The notes under the pieces were generated by a model. That model was given only the letters and a program-made list of their open reading frames with translations. It was not told the DNA's origin and made no database searches. This document shows, piece after piece, positions 1-6,857 of a stretch of DNA of 6,968 nt (position 1 is the stretch's first letter; the number at the start of each line of letters is the position of its first letter). The stretch lies in assembly GCA_020847775.1 (NCBI GenBank), contig JADLBI010000134.1, forward strand, positions 1 through 6,968. Direction: 5' to 3'. The DNA is from Opitutaceae bacterium (GTDB lineage: Bacteria; Verrucomicrobiota; Verrucomicrobiia; Opitutales; Opitutaceae). A program made the translations under genes and the position numbers.

Positions 1-951
1 CCTGCCCATGTGCATGGCTTCATTCACGGCAAGGCCCCACGTCTCATGGCGACCTTCCGAGGGCAGGACGAACACATCGCCCAACAGGTAGCGGGTGGGC
101 ATGGCGGATTGATTGGCGAAGGGCAGGAAATGCACATCAGTCCGGTTGGCCGCGCGGCGGCGTAGTTCGGGTAGTAATTCACCGTCGCCCGAAAAGATGA
201 GGTGCGCCTCGTTCACATTGGACCGCATAAACGCGGACAAAAGGAGATCAGGGCGTTTTTTCGGAATGAGCTTGCCGGCACACAAAGCGACCGGCGCGGC
301 AGGTGGAATGCCGAGTGATTGTCTGAGTTGATCGGCTTCCGTCTGGCGCTCCGCGGTCGGGCGAAAATGGGTGGCATCGACGCCGTGCGGCGCGAGGAAC
401 AGTTTTGTTTCAGGGACGCCGTAATGCCGGAAGTAGTCCGCATTGGCCAAGCCGACGGGGAGGAATGCCGCACAGCGAGCGTAGAGTGTGCGCAGGATTA
501 GTCGTTTGAGTCCCCGTGGCGGAGAATCTCCGAGCAGATGGGAATCACCGCGGAAGAGGATGGGGGCCAAGGGACGAATCAGCAGGTCGAGATGCGGCCG
601 ATACGCGTAACCAAAGAGCAAGATGGCGTGAGGATTAAACACGCGCAGGTGTTTGCGCAGATCAGGATTGCGCAGTCCGGAAAAGCGGGTGACGTCGGGC
701 CGGGCGGCGTGATTGGGCACAAAGCAGTGGTCATAGCCGGAGAGTAGGTCGGTGTCCCAGGCGAAGCTCCGGGTAAATTGCGCGTCTGGTCGGGCGGCGA
801 CCCCGTGATCCGACAAGTAAAACACGCGCAAGGTTAATGACGCCTCATTCGCGATCCGCCGAAACCAAGGGGCGTAGTATTGGATGGGATGCGACACGAC
901 CACCGCCAGACGGCGTTGCCCGGTTTCGATACTCTGAGCGTCTTTTTTCAA
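1..951 (-). CDS. GT4-family glycosyltransferase (3' end outside the window)
   Basis: Predicted cytoplasmic, retaining GT-B glycosyltransferase that would transfer a sugar from a nucleotide-sugar donor onto a lipid-linked glycan intermediate. The frame stays open from 951 to the window edge (317 residues, no stop). The N-terminal acceptor domain opens with VVVSHPIQYYAPWFRR (residues 17-32), a signature of one GT4 subgroup. The linker to the donor domain carries APHGVD (187-192). The donor domain begins near VALCAGKLIPKKRPD (221-235), has FSGDGEL at 253-259, and carries a complete EX7E donor-binding motif in ETWGLAVNE (E303, E311). GT4 proteins are usually 360-420 residues, so roughly 50-100 residues are missing off the edge. 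An in-frame TAA, which is also the stop of the upstream polymerase gene, lies just before it. The best start is TTG at 951 (M-K-K-D-A), 15 bases after that stop and without a clear ribosome binding site; later GTG codons (V17, V19) would cut into the conserved first strand. Donor and acceptor sugars cannot be told. Family assignment is strong, the start is moderate. Confidence 0.88.
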   Translation of the reverse strand, partial: MKKDAQSIETGQRRLAVVVSHPIQYYAPWFRRIANEASLTLRVFYLSDHGVAARPDAQFTRSFAWDTDLLSGYDHCFVPNHAARPDVTRFSGLRNPDLRKHLRVFNPHAILLFGYAYRPHLDLLIRPLAPILFRGDSHLLGDSPPRGLKRLILRTLYARCAAFLPVGLANADYFRHYGVPETKLFLAPHGVDATHFRPTAERQTEADQLRQSLGIPPAAPVALCAGKLIPKKRPDLLLSAFMRSNVNEAHLIFSGDGELLPELRRRAANRTDVHFLPFANQSAMPTRYLLGDVFVLPSEGRHETWGLAVNEAMHMGR

Positions 952-966
952 GCGTGCGTGTGCGGT

Positions 967-2412
967 TTAACGTGAGGAGAAGTGCCGGTAGGCGAGCGGC
1001 AGGCCAATACAAACGAGGGAGGCTTGGAACAACGAGGTGAGCCAAGTGGCGAGCACGAGTTCGGCCTGGAAGCTCCACGCCGTGAGCAGAATCATCAGAA
1101 TGCCCAAGGCGGAAAACTGCGGCACATCCTGCGCCCAGAGCGAGATGCGTTTGAAAAGCGCCCCGGCCAAAAAACCCAGCAGCCCGACACCGGCGAGACC
1201 GAAATTGACAAACGATTCCGCGATCATGCCGAAGGCGATCGAGACGCTGTATGGATCATCGGGATCAATCAGGCCGAAATAGATGCCGAGCCGGACATTG
1301 GCCATGAGGCTGGATGGTTTGCCGGGCCAGAGGAAGCGGGGGATGACTTGAGCCGGAAGGTCGATGTAGCTTTCGCCCCAGAGGAAGGGATGGTAGTTCG
1401 GCACCTGCTCGGTGCAGAGGCAGAGCATCTGGATGAGGGACGCGCGTTCAAAAATGGTCGATTGCGTGACCAGCCCTTCATCGCGTTCACGGCTGGTTTC
1501 CAAACTGTAGCCGATCCATTCCGAGAAATAGGCGGGTAATTCGGTCAGGGTGGGCGGTTTGCGCTCGGCTTCCCAATAAAGACTACGCATGTCGGATTTT
1601 CCGAGATGGAGTAGCGCGACAATCGGGGTGAAAACGACCAGAATCAGCCACGGCACGCGTCGCCGGGAGGCGCTGTAGGCGATGAGGGCCAGCGCGACGA
1701 GTGATATGCCGTTGATCAAATAGAGCTGCGAGAACAGGAAAACGATCTGAGCGGCGAGATTGCCGATGAAGAACCAGATTTGCCCGCTCCTGAGCATGCC
1801 CAGCCCCAACAAACGTGAGAGAATAAACGTGCTCAAGGTCCCGACCCCGAAGAACAATGCGCGCAAGGTTCCTGAAAACTCACCCGGGATCAGATCGGTG
1901 AAAGTGATGATGTAGAGATAGACGGTGTTCAGGAGCAGGCCGATGGGCACGAAGCGGTAGGATTGCACCGGTATCAATGAAGTGACCGTCCAACGCGCAG
2001 GTTTTTTGGGATGCCGCACGAAGGCGAAGCCGGCATGGGCGCAAACCAGATAGATCAAGACGGCGATTCCGGATAAAATGACGGATTCCTCGGGGTAACT
2101 CCGCACTTCATTTTCCCGCGATAACAGAGGCAAGGCGTAGAAGGGAATGCAGGTCAGCATCGCCACCTCAAAAGCGGGAAACCAGGTGCGGCGATGCTTC
2201 GCCCAGTTGAGCACCGGCAGGCTGGCCAGAATAAGGATGCCAAGACCGAGCAGCATCAAGGTATCAATGACGAACCCGTTGCTCCAGATGAAGAACACCG
2301 CCAGCAGAATTAAGCTGCCGCGGCCAAACTGATACAACCGCCACGAGGCGGCTTTATCCGGCGGCGGCGTCGGCTGATCCAGCGCGGCAAAAGGTGTGCT
2401 CGGCGGCTTCAT
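967..2412 (-). CDS. Putative Wzy-type oligosaccharide repeat-unit (O-antigen/EPS) polymerase, polytopic membrane protein
   Basis: A 481-residue integral membrane protein with about 10-12 hydrophobic segments (roughly 31-50, 51-70, 78-97, 110-130, 152-172, 184-204, 211-232, 234-247, 254-270, 392-420, 433-460 and 462-476). A long hydrophilic stretch separates the last groups (about 271-390). This layout, many helices plus one large, probably periplasmic loop near the C-terminus, is typical of Wzy/Wzy-like polymerases, which join undecaprenyl-linked repeat units. The loop contains R323, then PNYHPFLWGESY (338-349) and IPRFLWPGKPS (357-367), which resembles the conserved loop of repeat-unit polymerases. 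Position among glycosyltransferase genes supports the role. The ATG at 2412 overlaps the upstream stop in an ATGA, suggesting translational coupling. A longer in-frame start at 2532 was not used because it would overlap the upstream gene by about 124 bases with Arg-rich, non-membrane sequence. Wzy proteins are very divergent, so a ligase or other glycan-handling membrane protein remains possible. Confidence 0.8.
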   Translation of the reverse strand: MKPPSTPFAALDQPTPPPDKAASWRLYQFGRGSLILLAVFFIWSNGFVIDTLMLLGLGILILASLPVLNWAKHRRTWFPAFEVAMLTCIPFYALPLLSRENEVRSYPEESVILSGIAVLIYLVCAHAGFAFVRHPKKPARWTVTSLIPVQSYRFVPIGLLLNTVYLYIITFTDLIPGEFSGTLRALFFGVGTLSTFILSRLLGLGMLRSGQIWFFIGNLAAQIVFLFSQLYLINGISLVALALIAYSASRRRVPWLILVVFTPIVALLHLGKSDMRSLYWEAERKPPTLTELPAYFSEWIGYSLETSRERDEGLVTQSTIFERASLIQMLCLCTEQVPNYHPFLWGESYIDLPAQVIPRFLWPGKPSSLMANVRLGIYFGLIDPDDPYSVSIAFGMIAESFVNFGLAGVGLLGFLAGALFKRISLWAQDVPQFSALGILMILLTAWSFQAELVLATWLTSLFQASLVCIGLPLAYRHFSSR

Positions 2413-3737
2413 GCAATAACGGCGGATGAAAATATGGCGGCGAGCCGTTGAGTCATGCCGGAGGCCGTGTGCGCTTCCAATTTGGAGACATCTCCGGTGG
2501 GGCCTGATGCCCAACCGCGGTTGACGAACCATTCATCGCAGATGCGTTTGGAGAGGGTTTCGATATCCGTGGCGTCTGGATCGCCGGGAAACCCGAAAGT
2601 GGAGGCCGGGCTTTGCTCATGCGCGAGTTGAAACATTGGGCTATCGTTGTGCGCCACCGTCAGCAGTGGCCGACGCGAGAGCAGATAAGGAAAGAGCTTG
2701 GAGGCATTGTAGGCGGGGTCATCAGACCCGACGACCATGAGCGCAGCGGCGTTTGCCAGATAGTGCAGCGCCTCGAAATATGGGATGCGGTAGCAGATCT
2801 CGGAAACATGATCGCCGACACCGGCAGCGATGGCTAAGGGCGTCACGCAGTTTTCACCCAAAGGCGGCGGGGCGTAGCCGGTGCCGATGAAGTGTAAATG
2901 CAACCGGGCCGCGGCCGCTGGATGCGTGTCGCGATAGAGCTTGATGGCGCGAAACAGGGCGGAGAGCGATCGCCGCATGTCAGGCCCGCAGCGGCCGGTA
3001 TAGACGAGGTGGGTTTTGCCGTCCTGCTGGTTTATATGAGGGCGCGCGGGTGTATGCCTGCGCGCAAGTTCCAAATCCCCCGTCGCGGCGCCAAACGGCA
3101 GGTGGTGCAGCGTCGCGGCATTTAAGTCGGGGTAACGTTGCCGCAAATCGCGATTATACGCAGGCGAGACGGAGAGGATGGCGGCGGCTTGCTGCACCAC
3201 CTTGGGTTCGCGTCGGCGGGCCGTGAATTGCGAGAATCCGAAGCGAAGTTTGCCGCCCGGCGGGCGAGTTTTGGTTAAGCGGTAGTAGTCGTTTACCCAC
3301 GGATCTTGGTAGTCGAGCACGTAGGGCACGCCGAATTTTTCCAACCACCGCGGCCCGAAGGTAAAGGCGTCGAATTGCGTGGTGGTGAAGAATACGAGAT
3401 CAAATTTTTCTTTGGCGAGGAGTGCATCACCGGCCTTTCGGAGCGCATGCGCACATCGCCACCACAGCGAGCCCACGCCAAAGCGGCGGGTGAGTTTGGG
3501 AGAAATCCCACGCACGCGAATCACGCGGATGTCGCTTGGATATGTCTGCTCAAGCAGAGGATCAATCACTGCGCCTTCGACCAAGTCCGGGGCGACCGCG
3601 AGCACCACCGGCTCCCAGCCGAGTTGGCGCAGGTAAGGCAGAGCGATGCGCGCGCGTTGCATGTCCGGCGCATTGACCGGAGGGAAGTGGGGACTGACGA
3701 TGAGAACGCGGCGCACGAGTGATTTAAGACCGAGCAT
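2409..3737 (-). CDS. GT-B-fold (GT4-like) glycosyltransferase
   Basis: Predicted cytoplasmic glycosyltransferase of 442 residues acting in assembly of the surface glycan. The N-terminal domain starts with a Rossmann strand and glycine-poor loop, RRVLIVSPHFPPVNAPDMQR (9-28), common at the start of GT4-like enzymes that bind a lipid-linked acceptor. DYQDPW (142-147) matches the D-x-x-DPW motif seen in this subgroup. The donor domain begins near HLVYTGRCGPDMRRSL (243-258), continues with LHFIGTG (281-287) and reaches the donor-binding region NASKLFPYLLSRRPLL (344-359). There the usual second glutamate of the KlfEYl pattern appears to be P350, which is unusual. The ATG at 3737 lies inside the end of the upstream gene (14-base overlap). 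A GTG at 3716 (residue 8) would remove the overlap and still keep the first strand, so the start is not certain. The stop overlaps the polymerase start in an ATGA. No ribosome binding site is evident. The sugar specificity is unknown. Confidence 0.85.
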   Translation of the reverse strand: MLGLKSLVRRVLIVSPHFPPVNAPDMQRARIALPYLRQLGWEPVVLAVAPDLVEGAVIDPLLEQTYPSDIRVIRVRGISPKLTRRFGVGSLWWRCAHALRKAGDALLAKEKFDLVFFTTTQFDAFTFGPRWLEKFGVPYVLDYQDPWVNDYYRLTKTRPPGGKLRFGFSQFTARRREPKVVQQAAAILSVSPAYNRDLRQRYPDLNAATLHHLPFGAATGDLELARRHTPARPHINQQDGKTHLVYTGRCGPDMRRSLSALFRAIKLYRDTHPAAAARLHLHFIGTGYAPPPLGENCVTPLAIAAGVGDHVSEICYRIPYFEALHYLANAAALMVVGSDDPAYNASKLFPYLLSRRPLLTVAHNDSPMFQLAHEQSPASTFGFPGDPDATDIETLSKRICDEWFVNRGWASGPTGDVSKLEAHTASGMTQRLAAIFSSAVIA

Positions 3738-4932
3738 TTAAGGCTTGTTCAACAAGAGCAACCAAGCGCGGTGCTTCAAGTTCCCAACTGTAGTGAGCTT
3801 CAGCCAGTTTACGAGCGACTGATTGGCGGGTGCGCAGGGCGGCGGGATCGGCGATAAGCTGATCGAGCGCACAGGCGGCCGCTGCGGGATCGGCAAAGTC
3901 GTGAAAAACTCCGGCGTTGGGGGCGTGCGCTAGCACTTCGCGTTGGCCGGCGGTCGGTGTGGCGACGATGGCGAGACCGCCGCCGAGGTATTGCAGGATT
4001 TTGTTGGTGATGGTGAGATCGCGGTTGCGGATGTCGCTTTGTTCAAGGGCGAGGCCGATGTCGTGCCGTGCAATCACCCCCGGCAATTCCGCCGGCGGCA
4101 CGAGGGGCAGAAACGAAACGGACGCGCGCCGGTCGGCTGGGATGGCATTCAGCAAGCCTTCACGATAGCCGGCCACTGGTTCGCCAAGCAAAACCACACG
4201 GCTGGGTTGAAGCGTTTGCCGCCATGCCGCTAGAAACGGTTCGAGCCCACGACCGGGGCCGAGGGTTTGGGAGAACCAGAAAAAGGCGGGGGGCGTGGAG
4301 CGGGAAGCCGAGGGCGGTGGGAGCGGGAATGAATTGGTGATGACATGCGGGCGGTGGCCACCATACTGCGCATGCAACGCATCCGCCAAAGCTTGGGAAG
4401 TCGTGGTGGTATGAACGGCTTGATGGAGCAGGGTTCGTTCAACCAGCCGCAAGAGTTCAAGCGGACGACCGGCGCGATCCGCCGGCAAAAGATCCTCGGA
4501 GTGCCAGTCCTCAATGTCGGCGGCGACGCGGCGTCCCGCCGCGATCAGCCGGGTGCCGACCCAGTGCGGCGCTTCGTTGTGCACGATGGTCAGATCCGCC
4601 GGGTGAGCGCGCGCGGTGTGTAACAAAGCGGCGGCGGGGCCGAGCGTGGAAATCGTGGCCCGACCTCCCCGGCGCACCCACTCGCGGGCGAGGCGCACCC
4701 GCGCGCGGCGCAACCACGCGGCGAGCCCGGCCAGCAACTCAATCTGCCGGTGGGCGAAAGGCGCGTTGCAGGTGAGCGTGGCATCAAGCGGCACCGACGG
4801 TGCGTGGTTGCGCACGCCCAGCACGGTGACGGCATAACCGGCCTCGCCGAGCGCCGTGGCCTCCTTGACGACGCGGGGATTGCGCGCAAGTGCGCCGTCG
4901 GTGACGATGAGGATTTTATGGGCGGCTCTCAT
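3724..4932 (-). CDS. GT4-like glycosyltransferase
   Basis: A 402-residue predicted GT-B glycosyltransferase. The N-terminal domain shows KILIVTDGALARNPRVVKEA (6-25), a pattern found in many GT4-type enzymes where the conserved NPRV follows the first strand. Further motifs are VHNEAPHWVG (117-126) and ADIEDWHSED (138-147) in the acceptor half. The donor half starts near FFWFSQTLGPGRGLEPFL (217-234) and has ALEQSDIRNRDLTITNKI (295-312), then LQYLGGGLAIVATPTAGQREV (313-333). The position that is E in the classic KlxEYL pattern is Q314; as far as I recall, Q here is normal for this subgroup, so activity is not doubted on that ground. The ATG at 4932 overlaps the stop of the acyltransferase reading frame (ATGA, 4929-4932), which implies coupled translation. 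A longer in-frame reading back to 5031 was rejected because it would lie within the upstream gene. The codons for the last residues overlap the next gene by 14 bases. Donor and acceptor are unknown. Confidence 0.87.
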   Translation of the reverse strand: MRAAHKILIVTDGALARNPRVVKEATALGEAGYAVTVLGVRNHAPSVPLDATLTCNAPFAHRQIELLAGLAAWLRRARVRLAREWVRRGGRATISTLGPAAALLHTARAHPADLTIVHNEAPHWVGTRLIAAGRRVAADIEDWHSEDLLPADRAGRPLELLRLVERTLLHQAVHTTTTSQALADALHAQYGGHRPHVITNSFPLPPPSASRSTPPAFFWFSQTLGPGRGLEPFLAAWRQTLQPSRVVLLGEPVAGYREGLLNAIPADRRASVSFLPLVPPAELPGVIARHDIGLALEQSDIRNRDLTITNKILQYLGGGLAIVATPTAGQREVLAHAPNAGVFHDFADPAAAACALDQLIADPAALRTRQSVARKLAEAHYSWELEAPRLVALVEQALNARS

Positions 4933-5962
4933 CGGGGGATCAACCGGGCGCGCAATGCTTCGCAGCGGCGTTCGATGACATGGTGAAAGACGAGCCCGGC
5001 CAATACGCCGAGGAATAGTTGCAAGATCCAAAGGCAGGCGAACTTGGCGCCAACCGGATCAAACAACCTGCGCGCGAGGTTAAGAAACGGGCTCATAAAC
5101 GGTACGTGAATCAGGTAAATCGAGTAGGAGGCGACCCCAATGGCGGTAAGGAATCGCGGCGGTGCCGGCAACCGGTGCTCCCAAGCCAAGGTGAGCAGGA
5201 ACAGCCAGGCGGTGAGTGGGGCGAATGCCTGGGTGACCCCGCCCACATGAAACCACCAACCACCCAGCAGCAGCAGATAGAGGGTGGCGAGCAGCCGCTG
5301 GCTGTTTGGCCGGCCGGAGGCGAGCGCGGCATGGACAGCGAGGCCGCAGGCGAACTGGGGCCACAGTGCGAGGAGTGGAAGCCGAATAGTTACAGTCGGC
5401 AGGAAGGCGGCGGCCGTGAGGACTGCGTAAAACATGAGCCGCCGTCCGGATCCGCCCAACGGGTGCAGCAGCGCGAAACCGACGAGGGCGTAAAAGCCGA
5501 TTTCGTAGTCCTGACCGGCAGCTTCGGCGCCACGCCCTGCCAGACGGACGTGAGGGTGAGATTGGCAAGCCACGCGTGGGCTGATGAGGGCAAAGCCGAG
5601 CTGGCGGGCAAGTGATTGAAAGGGGTGGCGATGAGCGCAAGGGCGAGTGTGAGCAAAAACGCGGTCCAATACACCGGGTAAATCCGCAGCAACCGGTCGA
5701 ACCAGAAGATGACGGGCGGGACTTTTCGGCGCGCGCGGCTTTCAACCGCCTGCGCCAGACAGTAGCCGGAGATGACAAAGAACACCGGGACACCGAGCCA
5801 GCCCTGACGGCCCATTGCCGCGATGGCCATGACGAAAGAGGGAGCCTCTCCGGCGACGACGGTTTCAGAGGCGTGGAAGAGCACGACCGCGAGGCAGGCC
5901 AACGCGCGCCAGGCATCGATCGTGCCGGAGCGCGCGGCTGGTGGTTTGGGCGTAGTGGTCAT
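4929..5962 (-). pseudogene. Acyltransferase-3 family membrane O-acyltransferase, split by a single frameshift
   Basis: Family members move acyl groups (often acetyl) across the inner membrane onto O-antigen or exopolysaccharide sugars. The N-terminal part, read from ATG 5962, has the family R-X10-H motif (R19 and H30 in IDAWRALACLAVVLFHAS), then GVPVFFVISGY (57-67) and DRLLRIYPVYW (89-99). This frame is convincing to about P149 (position 5516) and then runs through unrelated residues to a stop at 5390. The C-terminal part continues in another frame from DYEIGFYALVGFALL (from 5510), with several membrane helices and VASYSIYLIHVPF, a typical last family motif, ending at 4929. The total is 1034 bases, one short of 345 codons, so one lost base near 5511-5550 explains the break and would restore a normal 344-residue protein. 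This is either a true inactivating mutation or a sequencing error; no long homopolymer or obvious slippery heptamer is present. A GTG at 6067, 6 bases after the upstream stop, could add 35 residues, but the ATG gives the usual family N-terminus. Confidence 0.85.
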
Positions 5963-6035
5963 GCACAGATGCGCATGGTGCTTGGCAAAATTGGTTCGGA
6001 GAAGTTTCGGGTGTTTTACCAGCCAATGTAGGTAA

Positions 6036-6050
6036 CTCCGAATCGCGGAG
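6036..6050. repeat. Small inverted repeat in the 111-base gap before the acyltransferase
   Basis: CTCCG and CGGAG, separated by AATCG, can form a 5-bp hairpin. It lies in the largest gap of the operon (5963-6073). No T-rich run follows on the minus strand, so it does not look like an intrinsic terminator. No convincing promoter or ribosome binding site was found elsewhere in this gap. The stem is short enough to be chance. Confidence 0.3.
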
Positions 6051-6073
6051 GCCGGGCTAGGTGGCACTTGCCG

Positions 6074-6817
6074 TTATCGCCGCATCCGGGCGTAAATATC
6101 GCCCCAAAGCAAGGGATCACTCATGCCGCGCAACTGTGCCAGCAGGACCGTGCCCGGTTGCCAGGCGGGGTGGCGCAGAAACGTGTCCTCCCCTTGGGCG
6201 AAGTTAAACTCATAGGCGCCGAGGGCGGACAAGGTTTCGACGCAGGCCTCGGCGACCGCGAAGTATTCCCGGTTGAATTCAAATGAGATTACCGGGATCG
6301 GCTGGTCCAGTGTGGCGAGGACTTCTTGTTCGTAACCTTCGACATCAATCTTGCAGAAATCGGGCACGCCATGGCGCGCGAGCAGCGCCGAAAAAGTCTG
6401 AATGGCGACCGTTTCCGTGGCTGTGAAGGGGTGTTCGCGGGCGAACCGGCTGGTTTCCGCCACATCCGCCCGAAGCGAGGCGACTTCGCTCAGGTCGGAG
6501 GTCTTGCGCAGAGTGGCTTCCCCGGGACGTGCCCCCACGGCGGTCTGCTCTACGACGACGCGGGCGTTGCCCTGAAAACGGCGCCGCAGGCTTTGGGCGA
6601 GCGCTTGTTGCGGTTCGATGGCGATGACGCGGGCACCGAGGCTTTGGAAGATCAGGGTATAATGGCCGACGTTGGCACCGATGTCGAACACCAGACTCTG
6701 CGGTCGAATATAGCCGGCATAAAACTGCCGCCGGTCGCGGTGGTCGCGCAGATAACGCCAGTCGCGGATGGCGCCATAGACCGGGCTGTTTGTAATCCAT
6801 GAGGGAAGCAGGCTCAT
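6074..6817 (-). CDS. FkbM-family SAM-dependent methyltransferase
   Basis: A 247-residue predicted cytoplasmic methyltransferase that would transfer a methyl group from S-adenosylmethionine, most likely to a sugar hydroxyl of the glycan made by this locus. The Rossmann-type SAM site is clear: LVFDIGANVGHYTLIF (42-57, motif I), followed by the acidic end of strand 2 in VIAIEPQ (64-70, E68). The FkbM hallmark FCKIDVEGYEQEVL (154-167) follows, and ISFEFNREYF (177-186) lies near the last core strands. Length is normal for the family (about 230-280). The ATG at 6817 comes 10 bases after the stop of the upstream glycosyltransferase. No Shine-Dalgarno sequence is visible; a TATAAT directly upstream could place a transcript start almost at the ATG. 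FkbM enzymes are common in polysaccharide clusters, but the substrate here is inferred from context only. Confidence 0.92.
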   Translation of the reverse strand: MSLLPSWITNSPVYGAIRDWRYLRDHRDRRQFYAGYIRPQSLVFDIGANVGHYTLIFQSLGARVIAIEPQQALAQSLRRRFQGNARVVVEQTAVGARPGEATLRKTSDLSEVASLRADVAETSRFAREHPFTATETVAIQTFSALLARHGVPDFCKIDVEGYEQEVLATLDQPIPVISFEFNREYFAVAEACVETLSALGAYEFNFAQGEDTFLRHPAWQPGTVLLAQLRGMSDPLLWGDIYARMRR

Positions 6818-6826
6818 GATATGCGG

Positions 6827-6857
6827 ATTATAGTGTGGGGGTCTGGCTGGCGTTCAA
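6827..6857 (-). promoter_or_regulatory. Possible sigma-70-like promoter before the methyltransferase gene
   Basis: A perfect TATAAT (6832 down to 6827) overlaps the TAA stop of the upstream gene. A partial -35 match, TTGAAC (6857-6852), lies 19 bases upstream, which is a longer spacer than the usual 17. The -10 ends 9 bases before the methyltransferase ATG, so a transcript started here would have almost no leader. It could be an internal promoter or a chance match; only the -10 is a strong resemblance. Confidence 0.25.

Noticed and set aside
982..1539. 185-codon plus-strand open frame opposite the polymerase gene
   Set aside because: Rich in charged residues with no recognisable domain, and it lies wholly antisense to a convincing membrane protein. 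It is a shadow frame typical of GC-rich DNA.
5500..5530. Programmed -1 ribosomal frameshifting joining the two acyltransferase halves
   Set aside because: No X-XXY-YYZ slippery heptamer or clear downstream structure is visible around the switch point, so a mutation or sequencing error is the simpler explanation.
5019..5615. 198-codon plus-strand open frame opposite the acyltransferase
   Set aside because: Low-complexity, Gln/Glu/Gly-rich translation with no motif. The minus strand here encodes clear acyltransferase-3 helices and motifs.
5080..5916. 278-codon minus-strand open frame within the acyltransferase region
   Set aside because: Ser/Arg/Pro-rich translation without membrane helices or motifs, in the third frame and inconsistent with either half of the acyltransferase.
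5959..5976. Five-codon leader ORF (MRICA) whose stop overlaps the acyltransferase ATG as ATGA
   Set aside because: Such tiny frames occur often by chance, there is no ribosome binding site, and nothing in the peptide suggests a leader function.
6036..6050. Intrinsic terminator between methyltransferase and acyltransferase genes
   Set aside because: The stem is only 5 bp and no U-rich tract follows in the direction of transcription.
6345..6800. 151-codon minus-strand frame overlapping the methyltransferase
   Set aside because: Arg/Pro-rich out-of-frame translation; the FkbM frame carries all the conserved motifs.
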